A DNA stretch of 64,000 nt, from the NCBI RefSeq assembly GCF_018127965.1, contig NZ_CP072349.1:686001-750000 (forward strand), given 5' to 3'. A program made the position numbers and the translations under genes. This document shows, one piece after another, positions 37,524 through 46,553 of this stretch (its first letter is position 1; the number at the start of each line of letters is the position of its first letter). This stretch comes from Prevotella melaninogenica. GTDB taxonomy: Bacteria; Bacteroidota; Bacteroidia; Bacteroidales; Bacteroidaceae. The notes beneath the pieces are model-generated. The model worked only from the letters and a program-made list of their open reading frames with translations. It was not told where the DNA came from and made no database searches.

Positions 37524-38600
37524 ATGATCAATAGGGAATTAATTAGAATTAAGATTGTCCAGTTAACCTATGCATACTATCAGAACGGTAACAGGAATAT
37601 GGACAATGCTGAGAAGGAACTTCTTTTCAGCTTGGCGAAAGCGTATGACCTCTACAATTACCTCTTGGCCTTAATCGTATCAATCACGCAAGAGGAGCGC
37701 CATCGCGTGGAGATAGCTGCAAATCGTGCCAGCCGTGAAGGGACAGAGGCTCCCTCAAGTCGTTTTGTAAACAATAAGTTTGCTGTTCAGTTGGAAGAGA
37801 ATAAGCAGCTTAACCTTTTCATGGAATCACAAAAACGTCGTTGGGAAGATGATATGGAGGCTGTTCGTAAACTCTGTGATCAGATTGAACAGAGCACTAT
37901 CTTCCAAGAGTACATGGCAAGTGATGATGATTCGTACGAGGCAGACCGTGAGGTGTGGCGTAAGATATATCGTACTCTCATACAGGAGAATCCTGATTTG
38001 GACGCTGTGTTGGAGGAGAAGAGTCTTTATTGGAATGATGATAAGGAGGTTGTTGATACCTTCGTTATCAAGACTATCAAACGATTCGACCCTGCGAATG
38101 GTGCTGATCAAGAGCTTCTGCCAGAATATCGTGACGAAGAGGATCGTGACTTTGCACTTAAACTCTTCCGTTCAACGATTCTCAATGCAGACGATTATCA
38201 GCGTTATATGAGTGAGTCAAGTCGCAACTGGGATTTCTCTCGCTTGGCTTATATGGATGTTGTCATCATGCAGATAGCTATTGCAGAGATGCTTACATTC
38301 CCTAACATCCCAGTAACGGTGACCATCAACGAGTATGTTGACTTAGCTAAATTGTATAGTACACCACGAAGTGGTGGATATATCAATGGTATGCTTGATA
38401 CAATTGCACGTCATCTCATACAGACTGGCAAGATGATGAAGACAATGCCTGAGCCTCGTCAGCATCGTCCTCGCAATGATCGTCAAGATGAAAGAGCACC
38501 ACGTCGTGAGGGACGTCGCCCAACGATTGCGCAAACTTCTGCTCAGCGTGTGGCTTATCGTCAACAGCAAGCAACTGACCAAGCGGAGAATAAGGAATAA
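37524..38600 (+). CDS. nusB: NusB-family transcription antitermination protein, long form
   Basis: 358 residues from ATG 37524 (MINRELIRIKIVQLTYAYYQ). Classical NusB is about 140 residues. Here the NusB-like N-terminal helices are followed by a long helical insertion, and the usual C-terminal block appears at about 230-310 (RNWDFSRLAYMDVVIMQIAI, FPNIPVTVTINEYVDLAKLY). A basic, disordered tail follows (RQHRPRNDRQDERAPRREGRR). This long form is common in Bacteroidota. The open frame reaches 37452 but overlaps the promoter. It precedes yajC by 150 bases. Confidence 0.9.
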   Translation: MINRELIRIKIVQLTYAYYQNGNRNMDNAEKELLFSLAKAYDLYNYLLALIVSITQEERHRVEIAANRASREGTEAPSSRFVNNKFAVQLEENKQLNLFMESQKRRWEDDMEAVRKLCDQIEQSTIFQEYMASDDDSYEADREVWRKIYRTLIQENPDLDAVLEEKSLYWNDDKEVVDTFVIKTIKRFDPANGADQELLPEYRDEEDRDFALKLFRSTILNADDYQRYMSESSRNWDFSRLAYMDVVIMQIAIAEMLTFPNIPVTVTINEYVDLAKLYSTPRSGGYINGMLDTIARHLIQTGKMMKTMPEPRQHRPRNDRQDERAPRREGRRPTIAQTSAQRVAYRQQQATDQAENKE

Positions 38601-38750
38601 AGACATAGGCAGAAAGCTATTAAGAGCCGTAATGAAAAAGGCTTGTTCAGCATTATAATGATGAGTATTTATAAAAGCCTTTCAGACGTTATACTTGCCT
38701 ATAGCCTCCTTTTCACGCTCATAAATTAAGAACATAATAACTGATAAATA

Positions 38751-39080
38751 ATGAATACAACATTAATCCTCGCAGCACAGGCTGCAGGTCAAGGCAGCCC
38801 AATGCCTATGATTATCATGATGGTTGCTATCTTTGCCATCATGTGGTTTTTCATGATTCGTCCACAGCAGAAGAAGCAGAAGGAGATTCGTGCTTTCCAG
38901 AATGCTCTCTCAGCAGGTGATTCTGTTGTGACTGGTGGTGGAATCTATGGCACAGTAAAGCATATTGATATGACAACCAATAAGGTTGAAGTAGAGATTG
39001 CACGTGGTGTTGTTATCACTGTTGATAAGAACTACGTATTTGCAAACGTACAGGCTTCTCAGCAGGGTCAGACTAAGTAA
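38751..39080 (+). CDS. yajC: Preprotein translocase subunit YajC
   Basis: 109 residues: an N-terminal membrane helix (MPMIIMMVAIFAIMWFFMIR), then RPQQKKQKE and the SH3-like segment LSAGDSVVTGGGIYGTVKHI. It belongs to the SecDF-YajC accessory complex. It is followed after 31 bases by the YbbR-like gene. Confidence 0.95.
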   Translation: MNTTLILAAQAAGQGSPMPMIIMMVAIFAIMWFFMIRPQQKKQKEIRAFQNALSAGDSVVTGGGIYGTVKHIDMTTNKVEVEIARGVVITVDKNYVFANVQASQQGQTK

Positions 39081-39111
39081 TCTTATTGATAGAAAAGAAG
39101 GAAAGCATTTG

Positions 39112-40122
39112 ATGAGAACAAGCAAATCGCTTCATACATTCAGTACCTTCAGGAACTTCTTGTTGAGAATCTTCAACAAGGAGTTTCTGATTTTTTTGTT
39201 TTTCTTGGTATTGAGTGGAGGGTTCTGGTTGATAATGACACTGAACGAAACCTATGAGCGTGAGTTCAGTATACCACTTCGCATGACGGGTGTTCCTCGT
39301 AATGTGGTTATTACCAGTGACCTTGATTCTGTTGTCCGTTTTACTGTGCGAGACAAGGGATATATGATTGCGTATTATGGTCTTGACGATACTTTCCGCC
39401 CTATCTACGTCGACTACAAAGTTTATAGTGACGGACGAAGTAAGGGAGATGTACCTGTTGCAGACCTTCAACGTCAGATTTACCTTCAATTATCAAAGAG
39501 TTCAAAGATAGCTTCTGTCAAGGCAGGAAAGTTCTCTTTTTCATTCAACTTTGGTCGTCATAAAAAGGTACCTGTACGCCTTTTGGGGACAGTAACACCT
39601 GGTGATAATTATTATCTTGCTCGTGTAGACTTTACTCCAGATAGCGTTCTGGTTTATGCAGCGCGAAACGTGTTGGACAGTATTCAAACTGTCTACACTG
39701 AACGACAGCATATTGCCAACTTTACAGATGTCAAGGAGTTGACTGTAGACCTCCGAAAGTTTACGAATGCCAAGTGTGTTCCTTCTAAAGTAAAGATGAA
39801 ACTCTATCCTGACGTACTTACTGAGGAAACTGTAGAGGTGCCAATTGAAGCTATCAATATGCCTGACAACAAGGTGATGCGTACCTTCCCAAGCAAGATA
39901 AAAGTGAAGTTTGTCGTAGGTGCCTATCGTATGCGTTCGATGCCAAAGAATGCCGAAACAAAGGAACTTCTCCCTGTAGGCTTCCGTGTTGTAGTCAATT
40001 ACGAAGATATAGAGAAGAATAATAGCGAGAAATGTCCTATCTATGTGATAAGTTCTCCTAATGGTGTGCGCAACGTACGCTCGGAAGTAAATACGGTTGA
40101 TTATCTCATTGAGCAGCGATGA
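39112..40122 (+). CDS. YbbR-like repeat membrane protein
   Basis: 336 residues from ATG 39112. One N-terminal membrane anchor (FLIFLFFLVLSGGFWLIMTL), then periplasmic beta-rich repeats of the YbbR type (ETYEREFSIPLRMTGVPRNV; VPVRLLGTVTPGDNYYLARV; VEVPIEAINMPDNKVMRTFP; KVKFVVGAYRM). Related proteins elsewhere regulate diadenylate cyclase, but no such gene is in this window. It ends in an ATGA overlap with coaE, so the two are translationally coupled. Confidence 0.87.
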   Translation: MRTSKSLHTFSTFRNFLLRIFNKEFLIFLFFLVLSGGFWLIMTLNETYEREFSIPLRMTGVPRNVVITSDLDSVVRFTVRDKGYMIAYYGLDDTFRPIYVDYKVYSDGRSKGDVPVADLQRQIYLQLSKSSKIASVKAGKFSFSFNFGRHKKVPVRLLGTVTPGDNYYLARVDFTPDSVLVYAARNVLDSIQTVYTERQHIANFTDVKELTVDLRKFTNAKCVPSKVKMKLYPDVLTEETVEVPIEAINMPDNKVMRTFPSKIKVKFVVGAYRMRSMPKNAETKELLPVGFRVVVNYEDIEKNNSEKCPIYVISSPNGVRNVRSEVNTVDYLIEQR

Positions 40123-40682
40123 TTGTAGCGTTGACTGGTGGTATTGGTAGCGGAAAGTCTTACGTCTGTAAGCTTCTTGCGGAGCGAGGTATCTCTGTTT
40201 ACGATTGTGATGCGCATGCAAAGGAGTTGATGCGTACCTCCCAACCACTACAACAACAACTCTCTGCACTTGTTGGTGACGATGTCTTCCGCAATGGTGT
40301 CTTGCAGAAAGCCATTCTTGCAGCCTATCTCTTACAGAGTGAGACGCATGTACAGGCGGTTAATGCCGTGATACATCCTGCTGTAGCTCATGACTTTGAG
40401 CAATCGGGACAATCGTGGCTTGAGAGTGCGATACTCTTTGATAGCGGTTTTGATAAGCGTACCCACATTGATAAGGTAGTATGCGTTACGGCGCCGGAAG
40501 AAGTACGTATTCGTCGTGTGATGGCACGTGATGGTATTAGTAGGGAAAAGACCCTTGAGTGGATAGCACGTCAACTACCGCAAGAGGAAGTGATACGACG
40601 TAGTGATTATGAAATCATCAACGATGGTATACGTCCTCTCGCTCCACAGGTAAACCACTTGCTTTCCGTTATTTCAGAATAA
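40119..40682 (+). CDS. coaE: Dephospho-CoA kinase
   Basis: A 187-residue P-loop kinase for the last step of CoA synthesis. Walker A is TGGIGSGKSYVC at the extreme N-terminus; ISVYDCDAHAKELM holds the catalytic Asp; HPAVAHDFE and ESAILFDSGFDK follow, with RVMARDGISREKTLEWI as lid. Start overlaps the YbbR-like stop by 4 bases. Confidence 0.95.
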   Translation: MIVALTGGIGSGKSYVCKLLAERGISVYDCDAHAKELMRTSQPLQQQLSALVGDDVFRNGVLQKAILAAYLLQSETHVQAVNAVIHPAVAHDFEQSGQSWLESAILFDSGFDKRTHIDKVVCVTAPEEVRIRRVMARDGISREKTLEWIARQLPQEEVIRRSDYEIINDGIRPLAPQVNHLLSVISE

Positions 40683-40709
40683 TTAAATTATAAACAAGAA
40701 TAGATTAAA

Positions 40710-41147
40710 ATGTTACAGACAATCCTTTCAATCGCAGGTAAGCCAGGTCTTTATAAGCTGGTAAGCCGTGGTAAAATGAATCTTATTGTTGAGTCGCTTG
40801 ATGAAAGTCACAAGCGTCAGCCTGCATTCGGCACAGACCGTGTGACGAGTCTTGCTGATATTGCTATGTTCACTGAGTCTGACGATGTTCCATTGGGTGA
40901 GGTGTTAGCAAAGTTGCGCGACAAGGAAGAGGGCAAGGTGGCTTCTCTGAACTGGCGCAAGGCTTCAGCTAAGGAGTTGCAGAACTACTTTGCAGAGGTT
41001 CTTCCTGACTTCGACCGTGATCGTGTACACACAAGCGATATCAAGAAGCTTCTTCAGTGGTATGAAATTCTCGTTAAGGCTGGTATCACCAACTTTGAAG
41101 AGGATATGAAACCAACAGAGGGTGATAACATTGATGACAGATTGTAA
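40710..41147 (+). CDS. DUF5606 domain protein
   Basis: 145 residues, soluble. The N-terminus MLQTILSIAGKPGLYKLVSR and the following KMNLIVESLD are highly characteristic of the Bacteroidota DUF5606 family, with a small SH3-like N-terminal fold and a helical C-terminus (SIKKLLQWYEILVKAGI-like). Function unknown. It is last in the yajC-ybbR-coaE group and is closed by a strong terminator. Confidence 0.85.
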   Translation: MLQTILSIAGKPGLYKLVSRGKMNLIVESLDESHKRQPAFGTDRVTSLADIAMFTESDDVPLGEVLAKLRDKEEGKVASLNWRKASAKELQNYFAEVLPDFDRDRVHTSDIKKLLQWYEILVKAGITNFEEDMKPTEGDNIDDRL

Positions 41148-41177
41148 TATTACTTTCAAGTCAGAAAACAAAGCAAT

Positions 41178-41211
41178 AAAAGCACTGTGAGTTCGTTCAC
41201 AGTGCTTTTTT
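41178..41211 (+). terminator. Terminator of the yajC-DUF5606 group
   Basis: AAAAGCACTGTGA / TCACAGTGCTTTTTT, a 13-bp stem with U tract. Confidence 0.93.
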
Positions 41212-41242
41212 CTTGCTTATTCTGAGGGTAATTAACTGCTAA

Positions 41243-42073
41243 CTAAAACCGTTTTGCATAGTTACCACGGAAATACCAGTCTGGTGTATCAAGGTATTTT
41301 ATCTGTGGATTTATGCTGAACCACTGGTTAAAAATCTCAATTTCTTGCGCTGGTGTATAGCCTTGTGCAAGTAGGTAGACGGCTTCTCCCTTTTTGTTGA
41401 CTGCTTTGTCTACAATAATGACAGTATGTCCAGGATGACCACCATTGATAATCACATCGCCGACCTGCAGTTCTTTGCCTGTAATCGTAGTTAACTCCTT
41501 TTCAAGTGAGGCTGTTCCTGCATACGTAAAGACGAGATTTAAATACTTACGGAATGTCTTATAAGAATAGTCTGCGGTAGTGTCCTTGCTATACCAGCAC
41601 CGCCATGTCTTCTTATCAATGTGGATACGCTCTCCTTTTGCCCAACGAGCGTAGTCTGCTCTGAAGCCATTGGTAAAGTTGAAGTGAATCTTGTCATACT
41701 GTTTTGTCTGCCAAAGCCATAAGGCTCTTAGGTAGATAACAGCGTCAGCACACTGTTCTGCTTCTCCATGACCAAAGTCAATGTCTACTACCGCACCAGC
41801 ATAATTTCGCCGTTTGATACTACCATTATAATAATGTAAGTCACTCCCAGCAGGCTTTAGTGGTAGATTTCGTAGGAATGAACCAAATGTACCCTCAGTA
41901 AGTTTTACTTTTTCGTAGTTAGGAGGCGGTGCCAAATGTTGTTTTTTAGTAGTAGCTGTTTGCTCAACAGCAGGAGTCTTCTCTGCTGACTGTTGTGATT
42001 GTCCGTTAGTCTTTCCTGTACATGAGAGTAAGAAAACAGCCAATATAATGGGGATAGTATGCTTTGTCTTCAT
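41243..42073 (-). CDS. DUF4846 lipoprotein
   Basis: 276 residues. A signal ends in FLLSCTG (Cys about 18), predicting a lipoprotein, followed by a Q/T/K-rich linker. The domain carries FGSFLRNLPLKPAGSDLHYY, AVVDIDFGHGEAEQCADAVI, RALWLWQTKQYDKIHF and GDVIINGGHPGHTVIIVDKA, the hallmarks of DUF4846. The GHPGHTVI segment and the preceding Cys resemble a papain-like hydrolase arrangement, but catalysis is unproven. Confidence 0.85.
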   Translation of the reverse strand: MKTKHTIPIILAVFLLSCTGKTNGQSQQSAEKTPAVEQTATTKKQHLAPPPNYEKVKLTEGTFGSFLRNLPLKPAGSDLHYYNGSIKRRNYAGAVVDIDFGHGEAEQCADAVIYLRALWLWQTKQYDKIHFNFTNGFRADYARWAKGERIHIDKKTWRCWYSKDTTADYSYKTFRKYLNLVFTYAGTASLEKELTTITGKELQVGDVIINGGHPGHTVIIVDKAVNKKGEAVYLLAQGYTPAQEIEIFNQWFSINPQIKYLDTPDWYFRGNYAKRF

Positions 42074-42107
42074 CGTCTTCTTAAATGAATGTTATTGTCT
42101 TCACTCG

Positions 42108-42138
42108 CAAATATACGTATAATCTGCTAACTTGTCAA
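42108..42138 (-). promoter_or_regulatory. Promoter of the DUF4846 gene
   Basis: Minus strand: TTG (42136-42138), 20 bases, TATATTTG (42108-42115). Confidence 0.65.
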
Positions 42139-42200
42139 GTTATTGTTGTGAAAAGTATTGCATGTCTTCTTTTTTAAAGGGCAAGTGTGGATATTTTTCA

Positions 42201-42584
42201 TATAGTTTTAACGAAAGAACCGGAGTTAATCATAAAACAAAAGCATAGCTAAGACCCTCAATAGTCTATTCTATTATTATTCTCCGACATAGAAAACTTT
42301 TTTGTTTTAATACTTCAAAAATCCGTAGACAAGGTTTTGAAAAATCATTACATAGTTTCGAATAAAATAGCTATAGATAAGGACAAAAACACGTATGAAA
42401 AGTAAGTCTGTAACCAACAGAAAATCAATTGATTACAAAGTTATAAAGTAAAAGGTGCTTAATAGGACTTCAAAAGGGCGTTAGTAAGACCTCAAAAGGG
42501 CACCTTTTGCAAGTCAATTAGGCGTCTTTTAGAAGCTAAAAGAGCATGTTTTGGTTTTGAATTGAATGAAAATAATTTACAGAC
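42201..42584 (+). repeat. Intergenic repeat family A, copy 5 (longest)
   Basis: Best reference copy: TATAGTTTTAACGAAAGAACC, CCGACATAGAAAACTTTTTT, TTGAAAAATCATTACATAG, TCTGTAACCAACAGAAAATC, core GGTGCTTAATAGGACTTC, CAAAAGG-GCA-CCTTTTG hairpin, AATTAGGCGTC, TCTTTTAG-AAG-CTAAAAGA hairpin, AATAATTTACAGAC. It lies between the 5' end of the DUF4846 gene and the 3' end of hsp20 (both minus). No coding potential seen. Confidence 0.88.
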
Positions 42585-42622
42585 ATTGGATTGGTAGGGG
42601 AATAAACAGTTATCGGAAGAAC

Positions 42623-42659
42623 AAAAAAAAGCCCCCAAACATATTCTGTCTGGGGGCAT
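42623..42659 (-). terminator. Terminator of hsp20
   Basis: On the minus strand GCCCCCAGACAG ... TTTGGGGGC followed by eight T. Confidence 0.9.
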
Positions 42660-42745
42660 ATTCACCAATAACTAATCCATTTCATCAAGGTTCTTCAGCT
42701 TATAGCGTCAGAACAAAAACCTTTCATCAGGGAGTAGTGGAGCGT

Positions 42746-43153
42746 TTAGCCCACTGTAATCTGGCGTGCAACCTTCTGCTCTTCAACCTTAATCTTAGGC
42801 AAGGTAATGGTGAGTACACCGTTTGCAACACGTGCAGCAATACTTTCCTTCTGAACATCATCAGGCAGAATAAGTGTCTGCTCATACTTGCTATATGCGA
42901 ACTCACGACGGAGGTAATGAGCCTTTTGCTCGCTCTCCTCGGCTTTCTTTTCCATCTTGATGGTCAAGTCGCCATCGCTGTTGATATTAACATCGAAGTC
43001 CTCCTTACTCAACCCCGGTGCTGCAAGCTCTACTATATAATCTTTTTCAGACTCCAGTACGTTGATAGCTGGTGCTGTTGGATTTGCCTTAGGCATATTT
43101 GTAGTGTTCAAAAAATCATTGAAAACCTCTGGTAACCATGAATTTCTATACAT
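42746..43153 (-). CDS. Hsp20/alpha-crystallin small heat-shock protein
   Basis: 135 residues. The alpha-crystallin domain spans most of the protein: NVLESEKDYIVELAAPGLSK, DFDVNINSDGDLTIKMEKKA, LRREFAYSKYEQTLILPDDV and ARVANGVLTITLPK (the GVL strand motif). It ends VARQITVG rather than with a long IXI tail. ATP-independent chaperone holding unfolded proteins. Single gene with its own terminator. Upstream, in the 304-base divergent gap, are a family B repeat and the promoter of the next gene. Confidence 0.95.
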   Translation of the reverse strand: MYRNSWLPEVFNDFLNTTNMPKANPTAPAINVLESEKDYIVELAAPGLSKEDFDVNINSDGDLTIKMEKKAEESEQKAHYLRREFAYSKYEQTLILPDDVQKESIAARVANGVLTITLPKIKVEEQKVARQITVG

Positions 43154-43279
43154 AATTTTATCTCCTTTTCTTTAATTTGTTTGTTAATGTTTTGTACTGA
43201 CTATTATGCAAGGAGCATACCATTAGATGTTTTGTGACATTTTGTCTGTTGTTTCTGACAATTTGACCTATGAGCCATA

Positions 43280-43310
43280 TTAGGCTTATAGGGCTGATAA
43301 GCCTAACAAA
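43280..43310. repeat. Repeat family B, hsp20 upstream region
   Basis: ATTAGGCTTATAGGGCTGAT then AAGCCTAACAAAACC; same GGCTTAT / ATAAGCC alternation as in the men operon. Confidence 0.55.
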
Positions 43311-43404
43311 ACCACCTTTTACTTATAATTAATGGGTAATTATACACCTTTTAGTTTGGAATAATATTATTTTTGATTCGTAATCAAATAAAATGTAATA
43401 AAAC

Positions 43405-43435
43405 TTTGTTTGTGTGTAAATATTTCCTATATTTG
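43405..43435 (+). promoter_or_regulatory. Promoter of the 949-residue secreted protein
   Basis: TTTG (43405-43408), 19 bases, TATATTTG (43428-43435); leader of about 15-20 bases. Confidence 0.78.
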
Positions 43436-43457
43436 CGGTATGTTAATCAAAAATTAG

Positions 43458-46307
43458 ATGGCAATGAAGAATTTTTACTTATCTGCAAAGCTGTTTGTAA
43501 GCCTTTGTTTAGCTGGTTTTACAGATACGGCATATGCGCAAAATGGAACACCTCGGGTGATTAAACCTACGGGAGAAGTTGCTACTGAGCAGACGACGGT
43601 AGAGTTGTTAGATGATCCTTTTTTCTATTCATTTGATAATGGTAAGCCTACGCATTGGGTTACTGCAGGTACTGTTACGCAGTTGAAGGCTGGTGATCGA
43701 TACAGTAGTGATACTGGTTTCGGTGTTGGTATTGAGACAGCTGCTAATGTGGAGGGATATCTTAAGCAGGTGATTGACCTTAAGCGTACTGGAAAGGAGG
43801 TAGTGCAAGGCGATGAGTTAGAATGTCTTGTACATTATAGTACGATAGAGAGCAAGCGCACAGAAGGTCCGTTCCGTCTTGCTTTGCGTTGGTTGGATGC
43901 TGCTGGTAACGAACTTGTTTCTACAGAAAAAGACTTCATCAATAATCCTGATATCTACTTTGGACGTATGAAAGCGTATGGCGATTTGAAGTTCCGTACG
44001 GTTTGTCCAGCAGGAGCAGTGAAGTTAGAGTTTGCTCTTTTGGTAGCTCCAGGAAGTCAGGTACGTATGGACGACTTCAGTGTGTTACGTTTATCAGAGA
44101 AGGATAAGACTCCACTTGTAGCTATTCTTCCACAGTATCGTACGATGGTGGGTGAGGTCGGACAACCTACAAGTTTCCCAATCGCATTACAGGGCATGCA
44201 CCTTAGTGCTGATCAGACACCAAACTTCGGGGGTACTAAGTCTTCTTCTGTAATGAAGTTAGATGTTGAGAAATTACCAAAGAATAGTACTATTAAAGCT
44301 AATCTGACAATTACCCCACAGGTCGCAGGTGTTTATGTGGGTAGTAATACCTATAAACTCCGCTTCTCTGGTGCTGATGCTGAAAACAGTGGTTCACTCA
44401 ATTTGACTGCATATTTTAAGAAAGCAGGTACCACTCCAACGATAAAACTTAAGTCGGGACAGGTTTGTGAGATGAGTGCTGCACCTAACAAGACTGACGA
44501 ACAGTTACTTGATTTTGATATAAAAGATGTTATTACGAATGTTAACCTTGCGCTGAAGCATGATGCAAATTCTCCTTTCCGCATTGATGTGGGACAGTAT
44601 TACTATGCCACAAGTTCTGGTAAGCTCTATCAACGTCCTGTAAAGGTGACCTTCGCACCACGTAAAGCAGGAGTCTATGAGGCTGAGTTGAGGGTTTCAA
44701 GTGTCTTAGCAGATACGTTGGTTATCAAACTTAAGGGTGTTTCTGAGGCTGCTACTTCAGCTGATTTAGTTGAGAATTTCACGGATAATCGTGCGATGGA
44801 CAGTCGCTTTACTGGTGATGCGTGGAAGGGTTATCATAAGTTTGACTTAGGTTATTGGAAACTTAATGGTAAGTGGAATAGTAAAAGTAATGTTACGTTG
44901 GCAGCAAAGGATACACTCTATTATGATGAATTGGTTGCCAATGGAGTTAATACACTTCAGTTATCTCTTGTAAGTAGTGCTGCAAAGTGTATTGCTGAAT
45001 ATTCTATTGATGGTGGTGGTCACTGGAAATCACTTACAGTAGGCGATGCAGATGGTAAATATGTTGTGGGTACGCATCGTCCTACCCTCGTACGCTTTGT
45101 ATCTTCAGAGAGTGTAGAAGTTCAGCGTGTTACGATCAGTCCAAATACAGTAGATGAACGAGAGACATTCGATAAGATTGAAGAAGCAATGCTGAAGGAT
45201 GCAGATAGCAAACCTTTAGCAGTCCTTAACGAAACTTTCTCAGACTTACGCCATACACGTATTCTTGGCTTGAAGGGTTGGCAGAACCTCACTATACGTG
45301 GTGAACGTCCATTCTATGCATGGCAACAGAAGAATGCTGATCAGTCGGTTGTAGAGAACGAAGTAGCACAGATTTCTTTCTTGAAATATGGTGTTGAGGA
45401 TAGACGTGAGCATGAAAGTTGGCTTATTTCTCCAACTCTATCTTATAAGAATGCACAAAGTAAGGATTTGACTTTCAGTTTGATGTATCGTAATCAGACG
45501 ACCAATGGTGAGGAACAATTCGGTTTCTATATCATCACAGAGAAAGACGGTAAGGCTACGCCTTACTTCTTAGATATATCTCAATATGTCCCAGCAGGGG
45601 TTAAATTGGAGCCTGATATGTGGTTTGATTATCGTATAGACCTTTCTAAGGTAGAAGGACTTGCAATCGATGATAAGTTCCATGTGGCTTTTTCTTACTA
45701 TAGTCCTGTAGGTGGTAATGCTACTTCCCTGAACTTTATGATTGATGATGTAACCTTCGGACGTACTGACCTTCCTGAACTAAGTGTTGACAATGACTTC
45801 ATTCAGTTTGTATTCCGTCCAGGACAAGAGATGACACCTCAGCCACTTAATATATATAGTGATCGTACAACGGCACCTGTAACAATTACCTTGGCACCTT
45901 CTGCTCAGAAGAAGTATTTTAAACTTTCACATGAGAAGTTGCCACTTGAAGGTGGTTCGATTGCCGTTGGCTTCAAAAGTAATGACTCAAAGACGCACGC
46001 TGCTGCACTGCTTGTCCAGACACGTGGGGCAGAACCTATCATCGTGAAGTTGCTTGCGCAACCTATCACAGCAGGTATCAGCAATGTTGCTGGTGGTGAT
46101 GAAGATGCACTGTTACCAGTTGTTAGCGGTTCAGAACTGACCATTAATGGTAGGTATCAGACGTATCAGCTTTTCTCAACAGACGGTAGTCTCTTGCAGC
46201 AAGGCGGTTATCAGCAACGTATTGACTTATCTGGTGTTCAGCCAAAGGTGTTCGTCTTGAAGCTTAACACTGATAAAGGCGTAAAGTCTTTCACCTTAAA
46301 GCGTTAA
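43458..46307 (+). CDS. Large secreted protein with choice-of-anchor/cleaved-adhesin-like domain and T9SS-type C-terminus
   Basis: 949 residues. Signal peptide ends TAYAQ (about residue 28). Jelly-roll segments of the cleaved-adhesin/choice-of-anchor J type appear twice (DDPFFYSFDNGKPTHWVTAG near 50; NETFSDLRHTRILGLKGWQN near 595 with ESWLISPTLSYKN and FMIDDVTFG). Ig-like beta domains lie between. The C-terminal 70 residues (ELTINGRYQTYQLFSTDGSL, VFVLKLNTDKGVKSFTLKR) resemble type A type IX secretion signals. Probably surface-bound; binding target unknown. The start could be the second Met (43464). Confidence 0.82.
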   Translation: MAMKNFYLSAKLFVSLCLAGFTDTAYAQNGTPRVIKPTGEVATEQTTVELLDDPFFYSFDNGKPTHWVTAGTVTQLKAGDRYSSDTGFGVGIETAANVEGYLKQVIDLKRTGKEVVQGDELECLVHYSTIESKRTEGPFRLALRWLDAAGNELVSTEKDFINNPDIYFGRMKAYGDLKFRTVCPAGAVKLEFALLVAPGSQVRMDDFSVLRLSEKDKTPLVAILPQYRTMVGEVGQPTSFPIALQGMHLSADQTPNFGGTKSSSVMKLDVEKLPKNSTIKANLTITPQVAGVYVGSNTYKLRFSGADAENSGSLNLTAYFKKAGTTPTIKLKSGQVCEMSAAPNKTDEQLLDFDIKDVITNVNLALKHDANSPFRIDVGQYYYATSSGKLYQRPVKVTFAPRKAGVYEAELRVSSVLADTLVIKLKGVSEAATSADLVENFTDNRAMDSRFTGDAWKGYHKFDLGYWKLNGKWNSKSNVTLAAKDTLYYDELVANGVNTLQLSLVSSAAKCIAEYSIDGGGHWKSLTVGDADGKYVVGTHRPTLVRFVSSESVEVQRVTISPNTVDERETFDKIEEAMLKDADSKPLAVLNETFSDLRHTRILGLKGWQNLTIRGERPFYAWQQKNADQSVVENEVAQISFLKYGVEDRREHESWLISPTLSYKNAQSKDLTFSLMYRNQTTNGEEQFGFYIITEKDGKATPYFLDISQYVPAGVKLEPDMWFDYRIDLSKVEGLAIDDKFHVAFSYYSPVGGNATSLNFMIDDVTFGRTDLPELSVDNDFIQFVFRPGQEMTPQPLNIYSDRTTAPVTITLAPSAQKKYFKLSHEKLPLEGGSIAVGFKSNDSKTHAAALLVQTRGAEPIIVKLLAQPITAGISNVAGGDEDALLPVVSGSELTINGRYQTYQLFSTDGSLLQQGGYQQRIDLSGVQPKVFVLKLNTDKGVKSFTLKR

Positions 46308-46358
46308 GGGATTAGCCTTTGATACTTTGAGTGTGAGTCTCAGAAAACAAAAACAAGA

Positions 46359-46394
46359 AGAGGGTGTGGCAAGATAGACACATCCTCTCTTTTT
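46359..46394 (+). terminator. Terminator of the large secreted protein gene
   Basis: AGAGGGTGTG / CACATCCTCT (one G-U) then CTTTTTATTT. It shares sequence with the hairpin at 46554-46587. Confidence 0.88.
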
Positions 46395-46416
46395 ATTTCC
46401 TAAAACTTATTCTGTT

Positions 46417-46553
46417 CACAAAAGGGTCAACACTTTTCATCAAAACAGTCGACTGTTTTTTCAAAAAGGGTTGACCTTTTTCCCAAAAAGGGTTGACCTT
46501 TTCTTCAAAAAGGGTAGACCTTTTCTTCAAAAAGGGTTGACATCTTCGCCAAA
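46417..46553. repeat. Tandem array of six ~22-bp hairpin units
   Basis: Successive units are CACAAAAGGGTCAACACTTTT, the perfect palindrome AAAACAGTCGACTGTTTT, AAAAAGGGTTGACCTTTTT (twice), AAAAAGGGTAGACCTTTT and AAAAAGGGTTGACATCTT, separated by TTC/TCCC. Most units are short inverted repeats of the form AAAAAGG-GTTGA-CCTTTTT. The array is bracketed by two related hairpins. Confidence 0.85.

Noticed and set aside
39541..40269. Minus-strand ORF (242 codons) across the YbbR-like and coaE genes
   Set aside because: Spans two real, overlapping plus-strand genes and has no family features.
42201..42584. Family A repeat as a classical MITE
   Set aside because: I could not find terminal inverted repeats or a target duplication that hold across copies; left open rather than asserted.
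42566..43135. Plus-strand ORF (189 codons) over hsp20
   Set aside because: Runs through the hsp20 terminator and antisense to the alpha-crystallin domain.
46417..46553. CRISPR array
   Set aside because: Units are contiguous palindromic repeats of about 22 bases with only 2-4 bases between them, so there are no spacers, and no cas gene is present.
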